In this document: piece after piece, positions 52,102-60,377 of the stretch
Numbering within the stretch: position 1 is the first letter of the stretch
Layout of the letters: every line of letters begins with the position of its first letter
DNA from: Hymenobacter negativus
Lineage (GTDB): Bacteria > Bacteroidota > Bacteroidia > Cytophagales > Hymenobacteraceae
Assembly: GCF_016056375.1 (NCBI RefSeq)
Contig: NZ_JAEDAE010000008.1
Coordinates: 186,001 to 250,000, forward strand
DNA: 64,000 nt
Direction of reading: 5' to 3'
The notes under the pieces: generated by a model
Told to the model about the DNA's origin: nothing
The model's input: only the letters and a program-made list of their open reading frames with translations
Database searches by the model: none
Translations under genes and position numbers: made by a program

Positions 52102-55020
52102 ATGTCGTTGAAATTCTCGCCAGTCGACGTTTTTGAAGCCCGCCACAACGCGCCCGGCACCGATGCCCGGGCGGCGATGCTCCGCACCATCGGCGTGGAC
52201 AGCATCGAGCAGCTCATCGCCGAAACCGTGCCGCCCGCCATTCGCCTGAAACGTGCCCTCGACCTGCCCGCCGCCCTCAGCGAACGGGCTTTTTTGGCGA
52301 AATTTAAGCAGATTGCCGGCCAGAATCAGGTATTCAAATCCTACATCGGCCTCGGCTACCACGACACCACCCTGCCCCCCGTTATCCAGCGCAACATTCT
52401 GGAAAATCCGGGCTGGTACACCGCCTACACGCCTTACCAGGCCGAAATTGCCCAGGGCCGCCTCGAAGCCCTCATCAACTACCAGACGGTAGTAATTGAC
52501 CTCACCGGCCTCGAAATTGCCAACGCCAGCCTGCTGGATGAAGGCACCGCTGCCGCCGAGGCCATGCACATGCTGCACTCGCAGACCAAGAAAAAAGGCG
52601 CCAACCAGTACTTCGTGTCGGAGCAGGTGCTGCCCCAGACCATCGACCTGCTGCGCACCCGCGCCACCCCGGTTGGCATTGAGCTGGTGATTGGCAACCA
52701 CCGCCAGATTGACCTCAGCAACGAAGGCTTCTTCGGCGCGATGGTGCAGTACCCCGCCGCTGATGGCGAGGTGTTCGACTACAAAGACTTCATCGCCCAG
52801 GCACAGAAAAATAACGTGTTTGTGGTGATGGCCGCCGATTTGTTGGCTCTCACGCTGCTCACCTCCCCTGGCGAGTTGGGCGCCGATGTCTGCGTGGGTA
52901 ACTCGCAGCGCTTCGGCGTGCCGATGGGCTACGGCGGCCCACACGCCGGCTTCTTCGCCTGCAAAGACCAGTTCAAGCGCGTGATTCCCGGCCGCCTCAT
53001 CGGCCAGAGCGTGGATGCGGCTGGCAACAAGGCCTACCGTATGGCCCTGCAAACCCGCGAGCAGCACATCCGCCGCGAAAAGGCTACCAGCAACATCTGC
53101 ACCGCGCAGGTGCTGCTGAGCGTGCTGGCCGGCATGTACGCCGTGTACCACGGCCCGCAGCGCCTCCAGCAGTTCGCCACCAACACCCACCTGCTGGCCC
53201 AGACCCTGGAAGCCGGCCTGAAAAAGCTGGGCGTGGAGCAAACCAACGCACACTATTTCGACACGCTGAACCTGCGCCTGGAAAGCGCCGAACTGCAGCA
53301 GGCGTTGAAAAAAGAAGCCGAAGCCGCCCGCCTCAACTTCCGCTATTTCGACGAGGTGCGCGTGGGTATTTCGCTGAACCAGAACACCGAGCTGCACGAT
53401 GTGGCCGACATTCTGGACGTGTTTGCCAAAGTGCTGGGCAAGGAAGCCGACCAGCTGGCCGAAGCCGTAGCAGCCGACGAGCTGCGCGTGCCCGCCAGCC
53501 TCATCCGCAGCAGTGAGTACCTCACGCACCCGGTGTTCAACACGCACCATGCCGAGCACGAGATGCTGCGCTACATGAAGCAGCTCGAAAACAAGGACTT
53601 GAGCTTGGCCCATAGCATGATTGCGCTGGGCTCGTGCACCATGAAGCTGAACGCCACCGCCGAGATGATTCCGGTGACCTGGCCCGAAATCGGCGGCCTC
53701 CACCCCTTCGCTCCCATCGACCAGGCCAAAGGCTACGAGCAGATTTTCAGCGACCTGCAAGCCTGGCTGTGTGAGGTAACCGGCTTCGCGGCCGTGAGCC
53801 TGCAGCCCAACTCCGGCGCGCAGGGTGAGTACGCCGGCCTGCTGGCCATCAAAGGCTACCACGAGGCGCGAGGCGACCACCACCGCAACGTGTCGCTGAT
53901 TCCGGCCTCGGCCCACGGCACCAACCCCGCTTCGGCCGTGATGGCCGGCATGCAGGTAGTGGTGGTAAAAAGCACCGAAGACGGCAACATCGACGTGGCC
54001 GACCTCAAAGCCAAGGCTGCGCAATACGCTGACAACCTGAGCTGCCTGATGGTGACCTACCCCAGCACGCACGGTGTGTACGAGGAAACTATCATCGACA
54101 TCTGCGAAACCATCCACCAGCACGGCGGCCGCGTGTACATGGACGGCGCCAACATGAATGCCCAGGTAGGCCTCACCTCCCCCGCCACCATTGGGGCCGA
54201 TGTGTGCCACCTCAACCTGCACAAAACCTTCTGCATTCCGCACGGCGGCGGCGGCCCCGGCGTTGGCCCCATCGGCGTGGTGGCCGACCTCGTTCCCTAC
54301 CTTCCTGGCCACGCCGTGGTGCCAGTAGAAGGCCGCACCAGCGGCTCGGTTTCGGCTGCGCCGTGGGGCTCGGCCAGCATCCTGCCCATCAGCTACGCCT
54401 ACATTTCGATGATGGGCGGCGATGGCCTGAAGCGCGCCACCGAAACTGCCATCCTCAACGCCAACTACATCAAAGCCCGCCTTGAGCCGCACTACCCGGT
54501 GCTTTACACCGGCAGCCACGGCCGCTGCGCCCACGAAATGATTCTGGAATGCCGCCACTTCAAAAAGGCCGGCATCGAAGTAGAAGACATTGCCAAGCGC
54601 CTGATGGACTACGGTTTCCACGCCCCTACGGTATCATTCCCCGTAGCCGGCACGCTTATGATTGAGCCCACCGAAAGCGAAAGCAAAGCCGAGCTCGACC
54701 GCTTCTGCGACGCCATGATTTCCATCCGCAAGGAAATTGCCGAAGTGGAGGCCGGCCGCGCCGATGCCAAGGAGAACGTGCTCAAGCACGCCCCGCACAC
54801 TGCTGCCACGGTGCTGGTGCACGAGTGGACGCGCCCATACACCCGCGAGCAGGCCGTGTACCCCATGGAGTACGTGCGCGCCAACAAGTTCTGGCCCGCC
54901 GTGGCTCGCATCGACTCAGCCTACGGCGACCGCAACCTGATTTGCAGCTGCACCCCGATGGAGGAATATGCCGACCAACAGGAAGAGCTGGTGCAGGCCG
55001 ATAAAGGCCCGTCTTATTAG
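52102..55020 (+). CDS. gcvP: Glycine dehydrogenase (aminomethyl-transferring), P-protein
   Basis: A 972-residue PLP enzyme of the glycine cleavage system, which decarboxylates glycine and passes the aminomethyl group to lipoylated H protein. It is the fused (single-chain) form: an N-terminal half (about 1-440, [36 protein letters not shown]) and a catalytic C-terminal half. The PLP-binding Lys is in [22 protein letters not shown] (about residue 707). [15 protein letters not shown] and the final [13 protein letters not shown] block are intact. gcvT and gcvH are not in the window. Its stop codon is followed directly by IR16. Confidence 0.98.
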   Translation: MSLKFSPVDVFEARHNAPGTDARAAMLRTIGVDSIEQLIAETVPPAIRLKRALDLPAALSERAFLAKFKQIAGQNQVFKSYIGLGYHDTTLPPVIQRNILENPGWYTAYTPYQAEIAQGRLEALINYQTVVIDLTGLEIANASLLDEGTAAAEAMHMLHSQTKKKGANQYFVSEQVLPQTIDLLRTRATPVGIELVIGNHRQIDLSNEGFFGAMVQYPAADGEVFDYKDFIAQAQKNNVFVVMAADLLALTLLTSPGELGADVCVGNSQRFGVPMGYGGPHAGFFACKDQFKRVIPGRLIGQSVDAAGNKAYRMALQTREQHIRREKATSNICTAQVLLSVLAGMYAVYHGPQRLQQFATNTHLLAQTLEAGLKKLGVEQTNAHYFDTLNLRLESAELQQALKKEAEAARLNFRYFDEVRVGISLNQNTELHDVADILDVFAKVLGKEADQLAEAVAADELRVPASLIRSSEYLTHPVFNTHHAEHEMLRYMKQLENKDLSLAHSMIALGSCTMKLNATAEMIPVTWPEIGGLHPFAPIDQAKGYEQIFSDLQAWLCEVTGFAAVSLQPNSGAQGEYAGLLAIKGYHEARGDHHRNVSLIPASAHGTNPASAVMAGMQVVVVKSTEDGNIDVADLKAKAAQYADNLSCLMVTYPSTHGVYEETIIDICETIHQHGGRVYMDGANMNAQVGLTSPATIGADVCHLNLHKTFCIPHGGGGPGVGPIGVVADLVPYLPGHAVVPVEGRTSGSVSAAPWGSASILPISYAYISMMGGDGLKRATETAILNANYIKARLEPHYPVLYTGSHGRCAHEMILECRHFKKAGIEVEDIAKRLMDYGFHAPTVSFPVAGTLMIEPTESESKAELDRFCDAMISIRKEIAEVEAGRADAKENVLKHAPHTAATVLVHEWTRPYTREQAVYPMEYVRANKFWPAVARIDSAYGDRNLICSCTPMEEYADQQEELVQADKGPSY

Positions 55021-55108
55021 GTTAAGAGTTAGCAGTTAAGAGTTAAAAAAAAGCCCGTCTGACAATTCAGACGGGCTTTTTTTTAACTCTTAACTGCTAA
55101 CTCTTAAC
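55021..55108. repeat. IR16: perfect 42-bp palindrome combining GTTAAGA words and a terminator
   Basis: Arms 55021-55062 and 55067-55108 are exact reverse complements with a 4-base loop. The outer part is a run of 7-base words (GTTAAGA, GTTAGCA, GTTAAGA); the inner part is a normal A/T-flanked terminator hairpin around AGCCCGTCTGA. The element starts on the base after the gcvP stop codon and ends on the base before the stop codon of the convergent lipoprotein gene. Confidence 0.96.
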
Positions 55109-55432
55109 TTACTTGCGGTTGCCCCGCTCGTTGCCGCGCTCGCCGAAGCAGCGGCGGTCCATGTAGCCTACTTTAGTTTGACCGTCTTTATCGAGCCGGA
55201 CGCGCACGAAATAGGCGTTGATGGTATCGGTTACCTGCACCTCGTTGCCGGTGGTGGTTTGGGCCAGGATGGCAGACGTTTTTTTCATGCCATCGTACAC
55301 CGGGCAGTCCACGATGGTATTGTGCGCTACGGGGGTACGGTCGGCGGCCGCTTTACCCATTTCGTCGCGCGTGGAGGTGCAGGCGGCAAACAGACTGGAA
55401 ACAGCCAAAAAGAGTAGGGCAGTTCTTTTCAT
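55109..55432 (-). CDS. Small lipoprotein with an SH3-like domain
   Basis: A 107-residue lipoprotein (lipobox SLFAAC, Cys at about residue 18). The mature part resembles a bacterial SH3 domain: TIVDCPVYDGMKKTSAILAQTTTGNEVQVTD, then YFVRVRLDKDGQTKVGYMDRRCF, with the strand spacing of SH3b folds. Two Cys (in DCPVY and DRRCF) could pair. Ligand unknown, possibly cell wall. The ATG at 55432 gives the lipobox; the longer frame to 55480 does not. It is convergent with gcvP. Confidence 0.78.
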   Translation of the reverse strand: MKRTALLFLAVSSLFAACTSTRDEMGKAAADRTPVAHNTIVDCPVYDGMKKTSAILAQTTTGNEVQVTDTINAYFVRVRLDKDGQTKVGYMDRRCFGERGNERGNRK

Positions 55433-55663
55433 CAACGAGGAAAAAGCAAGGGTGGGGATTTTGGAGGTAAGGTAGGACAAATTCCCGTGATGGCAATATT
55501 TTGTCTTCTTATTTGAATTCGCTTACCCACGGCCCAAACCCATAAAAATGGAACGCCAAAACCCTCTTTTCCGTTAATATCACAGCCTCCGGAAACACCC
55601 CGTTTATCCTCATAAACGGCTTTTTAGGGGCATTACTCCACCCCGTCTTCCTTTCTTATTTTT

Positions 55664-56263
55664 ATGAATCGCATCACCCGTTTTCTGGCCCACCCAGTGG
55701 CCTTGGTTGCCGCCAGCTTAGTGCTGTTGCTGGGTCCCAGCGGCTGCACCACGGCCTCCCGCGTAGGCGTAACCAATGACTTCGACCATGCTGTAAACTT
55801 CCGGGCTTTCAAAACCTGGGCCTGGTACCCGCAGCAGCCCCGCGACGCTGAGGGCGGCCCGGCCAAGGGCTACGAGTCGTTTCTCGACAAGCGCATGCGC
55901 GCTTCGGTAGCTTCGGAGATGGCAGCTAAGGGCCTTACCGAGGTAACGACCGCACCCGATATCTACGTGGCTTACAGTGCCCGCGTGGAGGACAAACAGC
56001 AGGTTTCGCCCTACTACAATGGCCTCGGCTACCCATACGGCTACGGCTATGGGTACTACGGCCGAGGATACTCGCCTGTAACGCAGTACAAGGCTGGCAC
56101 TGTGGTGATTGATATCATCGATGCCCGCCGCAAGGAGCTTGCGTGGCGTGGCACCGGCCAAGCCCAGGTCAACCAGAACACCATCGACGAAGCCGAAACC
56201 CACCGCATCGTAAACGGCATTCTGAGTACCTACCCGCCGCAGGATAATAACGCCCGCCGCTAA
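55664..56263 (+). CDS. DUF4136 lipoprotein
   Basis: A 199-residue lipoprotein (lipobox LGPSGC, Cys at about 28). The DUF4136 domain starts with TNDFDHAVNFRAFKTWAWYP and ends VVIDIIDARRKELAWRGTGQAQV...NGILSTYPP. The middle has a Gly/Tyr-rich loop (NGLGYPYGYGYGYYGRGY). The family is common in Gram-negative bacteria and has no known function; it is thought to sit in the periplasm or outer membrane. A terminator follows. Confidence 0.88.
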   Translation: MNRITRFLAHPVALVAASLVLLLGPSGCTTASRVGVTNDFDHAVNFRAFKTWAWYPQQPRDAEGGPAKGYESFLDKRMRASVASEMAAKGLTEVTTAPDIYVAYSARVEDKQQVSPYYNGLGYPYGYGYGYYGRGYSPVTQYKAGTVVIDIIDARRKELAWRGTGQAQVNQNTIDEAETHRIVNGILSTYPPQDNNARR

Positions 56264-56285
56264 GAAGCGCCAGCCGTTCGACAGC

Positions 56286-56317
56286 AAAAAGCCCGCTCAA
56301 ATTGAGCGGGCTTTTTG
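56286..56317. terminator. Intrinsic terminator between convergent genes
   Basis: Stem AAAAAGCCCGCTC with GAGCGGGCTTTTT, between the DUF4136 gene (+) and lipA (-). Confidence 0.9.
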
Positions 56318-56340
56318 TTTATAAATGGTAAAGGAAGTCG

Positions 56341-57234
56341 TTAAACCGGCACGTTTACGTGGCGCTCGGCGTGGTAGGAGCTGCGCACCAGCGGGCCGCT
56401 CTCCACGTACTTCAGGCCACGACGCAGGCCTTCTTCCTTGTAATGAGCAAATTGGTCGGGGGTGATGAACTCGGCTACTTCGAGGTGGCGCTTGGTGGGC
56501 TGCAGGTACTGGCCGAGAGTGAGGATATCGAGGCCGTTGGCCACAAGGTCGTCCATGGCCTGGTACAGCTCGTCGGGCTTCTCGCCCAGGCCCAGCATGA
56601 TGCCGGACTTGGTGCGGTGGCCGGCCAGCTTGGTGCGGCGGATTTGCTCCAGGCTGCGGTCGTAGCGGGCCTGGGGGCGCACGAGGCGGTAGAGGCTGCC
56701 CACGGTTTCGACGTTGTGCGAAATCACTTCCTGGCCGCCCGAAATCATTACCTCCAGCGCGTCCCAGTTGGCTTTCACGTCCGGAATCAGGGTTTCGATG
56801 GTGGTTTCGGGCGAGAGCTGCTTGGTGAGCACCACGGTGTCGCGCCACACGCTGGCGCCGCGGTCCTTCAGCTCGTCACGGTTCACGGAGGTGATGACAG
56901 CGTGCTTCACCTTCATGAGCTTGATGGCCTCGGCCACGCGACGGGGCTCGTCGAGGTCGTACTCGGTGGGGCGGCCGGTGGCTACGGCGCAAAACGAGCA
57001 CGAACGGGTACAGATGTTGCCCAGAATCATGAACGTGGCCGTGCCCGCGCCCCAGCACTCGCCCATGTTGGGGCAGTTGCCGCTCTCGCAGATGGTGTGC
57101 AGCTTGTGCTCGTCGACGAGGCGGCGCACGGCGGCGTATTCTTCGCCCACGGGCAGCTTCACGCGCAGCCAGTCGGGCTTGCGGGGGCGGGCAGGGGCAG
57201 CCGTTTCGGGCTGGATAACGGGCAAATCAATCAT
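56341..57234 (-). CDS. lipA: Lipoyl synthase
   Basis: A 297-residue radical SAM enzyme that inserts two sulfurs into protein-bound octanoyl groups to make lipoyl groups. The auxiliary-cluster cysteines are in [13 protein letters not shown], and the radical SAM motif is CTRSCSFC (CxxxCxxC). The C-terminal [11 protein letters not shown] carries the conserved Ser ligand RSSYHA. Its products are needed by the glycine cleavage system (gcvP nearby) and by 2-oxoacid dehydrogenases (E1 fusion nearby). One arm of IR17 lies in its leader. Confidence 0.97.
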   Translation of the reverse strand: MIDLPVIQPETAAPARPRKPDWLRVKLPVGEEYAAVRRLVDEHKLHTICESGNCPNMGECWGAGTATFMILGNICTRSCSFCAVATGRPTEYDLDEPRRVAEAIKLMKVKHAVITSVNRDELKDRGASVWRDTVVLTKQLSPETTIETLIPDVKANWDALEVMISGGQEVISHNVETVGSLYRLVRPQARYDRSLEQIRRTKLAGHRTKSGIMLGLGEKPDELYQAMDDLVANGLDILTLGQYLQPTKRHLEVAEFITPDQFAHYKEEGLRRGLKYVESGPLVRSSYHAERHVNVPV

Positions 57235-57240
57235 AAAACG

Positions 57241-57379
57241 AATTATGAGTTATAAATTATGAATTATGAGTTGGCAGCAGGGAAGAAGCGGATGCCCAAG
57301 CACAACAAAATTACGAACGAAGTGCTTCGACGCCGGCTCCGGGCGCAAACTCATCATTCATAATTTATAACTCATAGTT
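57241..57379. repeat. IR17: AT-rich 7-base word inverted repeat
   Basis: Arms 57241-57272 and 57348-57379 match at 30 of 32 positions. The word is ATTATGA or GTTATAA, repeated every 7 bases. The left arm begins six bases upstream of the lipA start; the right arm ends two bases before the stop codon of the next gene. Confidence 0.92.
57306..57313 (-). promoter_or_regulatory. -7 box for lipA, inside the IR17 loop
   Basis: TAATTTTG on the minus strand, exact match. It gives a leader of about 70 nt that carries only one arm of IR17. Confidence 0.5.
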
Positions 57380-57381
57380 AT

Positions 57382-58278
57382 TTAGGACCGGTGCCCGAAA
57401 TACAGCGTCAGGTACACGGAAGGGAAGAACTTGCGGTTCAGCGCGTCGGTGTCGGACAGGGTGCTGGGGCTGAGGATGAGCAGGCGCTTGGTGAAGCCTT
57501 CGACCAGGAAGCCTACTTCCAGCCCCGTTACGGCGTCGCGGTAGCGGCCATACTCGAAGCTGAGGCCGCCGCGCAGGTGGAAGCCGGGCACCACCTGCGT
57601 CTGGCCAATGCCGCTAAATAAGGGGCCGTGGTCGAGAATGGCGCCCGTGATGGTGTGTTTGTACGGGTCATACTGCTCGTTCACGATTTCATCGGTCGAG
57701 AGGTTGATGACGTTCGTGCGCGTGGCGGTGCGGTCGTAGCTAATGTAATAAGGCATCAGCAAGCCGAAGGACGGGCCCACGCTGAGCAGGCCGTTTACCT
57801 GCACGCCAGCATCGGCAGCTTTGCGAAACAGGATGCGCTGGAGGCCCACCGAAGGCCGCAGCACAAATGCGTAGTTGGTTTTGCGGTTGATGTAGGTGCC
57901 GCCAATGAGGGAGTTGATGCGCTCTTCCTTGGCGTTTTTCAGCATCACGCCCTCCAGGCTCCAGAAGCGCAGCAGGCGGTCGTCCAGTACCCGCGTGGAG
58001 CGAATGGACGCGCCGCCCAGCAGCCCGCCCTGGGTGTTAAAGTTCACCCCGAAAACAAACTCCTTCTGGTACGACTGCTCATCGGAAGGCGCGTCGGAAA
58101 TCATATCGGAACGCAACGGGGCCGATGAGGGGCGGGAAGGCTCGGCCGATGCGGGCGCGGTTGGCGCGGGAGTAGCTGCCGGCGCAGGGCGGCGCTCCTG
58201 AGCTTTTGCCCCGCCGGCCATGAGCAGGCCGGCAGCCAGCAGGCCCCAGCGGTAGGTAGGTGCAGAAAAAAAACGCAT
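57382..58278 (-). CDS. Outer-membrane beta-barrel-like hypothetical protein
   Basis: A 298-residue protein with a signal peptide (about 1-26, ending GGAKAQ) and a Pro/Ala-rich linker (PAPAATPAPTAPASAEP). The rest shows paired amphipathic strands (EFVFGVNFNTQGGLLGGASIR, FHLRGGLSFEYGRYRDAVTGLEVGFLVEGF) and ends FFPSVYLTLYFGHRS, close to a barrel-closing strand. No family recognised. The ATG at 58278 starts the signal peptide; the longer frame to 58401 does not and overlaps the divergent OsmC gene. Confidence 0.75.
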   Translation of the reverse strand: MRFFSAPTYRWGLLAAGLLMAGGAKAQERRPAPAATPAPTAPASAEPSRPSSAPLRSDMISDAPSDEQSYQKEFVFGVNFNTQGGLLGGASIRSTRVLDDRLLRFWSLEGVMLKNAKEERINSLIGGTYINRKTNYAFVLRPSVGLQRILFRKAADAGVQVNGLLSVGPSFGLLMPYYISYDRTATRTNVINLSTDEIVNEQYDPYKHTITGAILDHGPLFSGIGQTQVVPGFHLRGGLSFEYGRYRDAVTGLEVGFLVEGFTKRLLILSPSTLSDTDALNRKFFPSVYLTLYFGHRS

Positions 58279-58387
58279 AATCTTCAACCGAAAAAGAACC
58301 CGAACCGACGCCGAAAACGCGGCGCACCAAGTAATACGTAAATTAGCGAAAGAACAAACAACTCTGTAAAGGTAACTTCCTGATTTG

Positions 58388-58795
58388 ATGAGCACCGCCA
58401 CTGCCCGCTACGCCGGCAACCTCCGCACCGAAGCCACGCACGTTGCCTCGGGCAATGTTATTCAGACCGATGCCCCCGTGGACAACCACGGCCGGGGCGA
58501 AGCCTTTTCCCCCACCGACCTCGTGAGCACGGCCCTGGGCTCGTGCATGATGACGGTGATGGGCATTGTGGCCGAGCGCCACCAGTGGGATTTGGTGGGC
58601 AGCACCTTTGCCGTGCAGAAGCACATGAGCACCGAAGCCCCGCGCCGCATTGCCCAAATCGATGTGACGTTTACGCTGCCCGCCAGCCTCACGCCCACCG
58701 AGCGCGCCCTGCTGGAGCGCTCGGCCCACACCTGCCCGGTGGGGCTGAGCCTGCACCCGGACGTGCGGCAAAACATTGTGTTTGAGTACAAATAG
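58388..58795 (+). CDS. OsmC-family peroxiredoxin-like protein
   Basis: A 135-residue OsmC/Ohr-fold protein. The two redox Cys are in LGSCMMTVMGIVAER and HTCPVGLSLHPD, and the family block GRGEAFSPTDLVSTALGSC is complete. Members reduce organic or inorganic peroxides with a thiol partner. It is the short, general OsmC type rather than Ohr. The ATG at 58388 follows a TTG that is also in frame; ATG is chosen. It is convergent with ytxJ, with a strong hairpin between them. Confidence 0.92.
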   Translation: MSTATARYAGNLRTEATHVASGNVIQTDAPVDNHGRGEAFSPTDLVSTALGSCMMTVMGIVAERHQWDLVGSTFAVQKHMSTEAPRRIAQIDVTFTLPASLTPTERALLERSAHTCPVGLSLHPDVRQNIVFEYK

Positions 58796-58812
58796 CACGG
58801 GGTCGGAAGAAA

Positions 58813-58857
58813 GGAACGGCTGCCTGGTTTCAACGCATGAAACCGGGCAGCCGTTCC
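58813..58857. terminator. Bidirectional hairpin between osmC-like and ytxJ-like genes
   Basis: A stem of about 19 bp (58813-58832 with 58838-58857, one mismatch), loop about 5. Confidence 0.8.
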
Positions 58858-58875
58858 CTCATTTGGCGCTGGCTA

Positions 58876-59220
58876 CTAGCCGTTCACGGCCTGCTTCACA
58901 TCGGCGAGGCGGATGCCCATGTGCGAGGCGTCGTAGGCACACTCGCCGTCCTTTATGAGCAGGAGCTGCGGCGACTCGTGGCGAATGCCGAACTGCTCGG
59001 CTACCTGGGCCGATAGGGGCCGGAAGCGCAGCAAGTCAAGGTAATAGATGGGCAGGTCGAGGCCACTGTCGGCCCACTGGCGCTCAATTTTGCTCTTGGC
59101 TGCCGCGCTAATGGAGCAGGTGGTGCTGTGCTTGAAAATGAGCACCGGCTGCTCGTGCGAGGCTTGGGCGAGCTGGATAATTTCGTCGGGTTGGGTGAGG
59201 GGAAGCCAGGGAGTGGACAT
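58876..59220 (-). CDS. ytxJ: Bacilliredoxin YtxJ-like protein
   Basis: A 114-residue thioredoxin-fold protein of the YtxJ (DUF2847) family: PVLIFKHSTTCSISAAAKSKIE has the active Cys in the TCxIS site (here TCSIS, where TCPIS is more usual), and YYLDLLRFRPLSAQVAEQFGIRHESPQLLLIKDGE is the second block with the cis-Pro. The family removes bacillithiol from mixed disulfides, so the organism may use bacillithiol. It sits opposite the OsmC gene; both would serve thiol redox defence. Confidence 0.88.
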   Translation of the reverse strand: MSTPWLPLTQPDEIIQLAQASHEQPVLIFKHSTTCSISAAAKSKIERQWADSGLDLPIYYLDLLRFRPLSAQVAEQFGIRHESPQLLLIKDGECAYDASHMGIRLADVKQAVNG

Positions 59221-59335
59221 TGTGATGCGATGAATTGGATGAAGGACTGGGGCCGGATGAATGGCGCAGGTTTGGTGCGCGGGTACATTACAACAACTTA
59301 CGGCCAGTAGATTCCCGCCGGGCGGCTCATTCTTT

Positions 59336-59764
59336 TTAGTTGGCCTTTTCCTTCCGGTTACCGGATTGGGCGGGCGGGCGTTGCAGGTTGTTCTTTTTGC
59401 GGCGCAGGCCCAGAAAGCCGGGCGGCTTCACGTTGGGCGCGGTGCCGGATTTGTAGTTGAGGTCTTTGCGGATTTCGGGCACGGGCTGGGTGCTTTCGCC
59501 GCGCTTGAGCTGCCCGCGGGTTACGTCGAGGTGGCTGTCTTTGTAGGGCGAGTCGGTGCTGCGGTCTTCGCGCAGGGCGCGGCGGTTGGCGGCTTTTATT
59601 TTGCCGGGCTTCACGCGCTCAATCTGGGCCTGGGCCGGCGCGGCATTCAGCAGAAGTACGGCCACGGCCAGCAGCCCCAGCAGCCGGCTAAGGCTTGCCC
59701 CCAGGCGCAGGGCTTGGCGCGGGCTCCGCAGCCGGCTCCGGCTTGGGAGCGGGCATGGCTTCAT
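59336..59764 (-). CDS. Small exported basic protein of unknown function
   Basis: A 142-residue protein from the Met at 59764, with a basic N-terminus, a hydrophobic segment (LLGLLAVAVLLLNAAPAQAQ) that looks like a signal peptide, and a basic mature part (GKIKAANRRALREDR, FLGLRRKKNNLQRPP). No family recognised. The first 77 bases overlap, in another frame, the 3' end of the upstream lipoprotein gene. If the real start is nearer the hydrophobic segment, the overlap is smaller. Confidence 0.55.
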   Translation of the reverse strand: MKPCPLPSRSRLRSPRQALRLGASLSRLLGLLAVAVLLLNAAPAQAQIERVKPGKIKAANRRALREDRSTDSPYKDSHLDVTRGQLKRGESTQPVPEIRKDLNYKSGTAPNVKPPGFLGLRRKKNNLQRPPAQSGNRKEKAN

Positions 59765-60299
59765 CGGGCAGTTCCTGTTCGGGCGTCGTGCTGGGCTGCT
59801 TGGGCGCCGGCCGGTGGTCGGGGCTGTAGTTGGGTTTTGCATGGAAGCCGTATTTGAAGAAGTTGCGGATAGACTCGATGGGGTGGAAGCCTTTGCTCAC
59901 CTTGTGGCGCTTGCGGCGGTTCAGCTTGGGCTTTTTCATGAGCCCGTGCTTGTCGTATCGCACCGTGGAGCGCTCGGGATACACGCTGCTCTTGGCGGCG
60001 GCGGTGCTGGCGCTGGCCGTGGCCCCATCGTTGCTGGGCGTCGAGACATCGGTGGCGGCTTCCGGTGCGTCGGCACCCGCTTTCTTCTTGGCCGAGGCGG
60101 CCGATTTGGCCAGGTCGTTTTGCAGCTTTTCGTGCTCCTTCTTCTCTTTCTGCTGCGCAATGAACTCCGGCGAGGGCTTGGGCGTGGGCAGCCGGTACGG
60201 GTGAAACACCTTGTGGTAAAGCGTGCAGCTACCCAGCGCACTCAGCAGCAGCACGCCCAGCAAGGACCGGAATACGACGGAGGGTAAACAGTATTTCAC
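59688..60299 (-). CDS. Lysine/alanine/proline-rich lipoprotein
   Basis: A 203-residue lipoprotein (lipobox LSALGSC, Cys at about 25). It has a charged helical stretch (EFIAQQKEKKEHEKLQNDLAKS, about 45-70), an Ala/Ser/Thr-rich stretch, a basic segment (KKPKLNRRKRHKVSK) and a Pro-rich tail (PAPKPEPAAEPAPSPAPGG). It looks like a disordered linker protein between membrane and cell wall; no family recognised. TATCTTTC at 60334-60341 (minus strand) is a fair -7 box for it. Confidence 0.65.
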   Translation of the reverse strand: MKYCLPSVVFRSLLGVLLLSALGSCTLYHKVFHPYRLPTPKPSPEFIAQQKEKKEHEKLQNDLAKSAASAKKKAGADAPEAATDVSTPSNDGATASASTAAAKSSVYPERSTVRYDKHGLMKKPKLNRRKRHKVSKGFHPIESIRNFFKYGFHAKPNYSPDHRPAPKQPSTTPEQELPDEAMPAPKPEPAAEPAPSPAPGGKP

Positions 60300-60341
60300 C
60301 GCAAAGCAGACAGAACCAATTAAATCAGAAACAGAAAGATA

Positions 60342-60376
60342 CGCCGGGCCCGCGCGAAAACCGCGCCAACCCGGCG
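60342..60376 (-). terminator. Possible hairpin after the E1 gene
   Basis: CGCCGGG with CCCGGCG around an inner GCGCG/CGCGC pairing, just after the E1 stop codon. It lacks a T tract, so its role is uncertain. Confidence 0.35.
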
Positions 60377-60377
60377 G

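Noticed and set aside
51895-54621. A 908-codon open frame on the minus strand opposite gcvP
   Set aside because: It mirrors the gcvP codons, has runs of Ala/Val/Gly/His without domain structure, and gcvP is certain. Long antisense frames are common in high-GC DNA where the third codon position is strongly biased.
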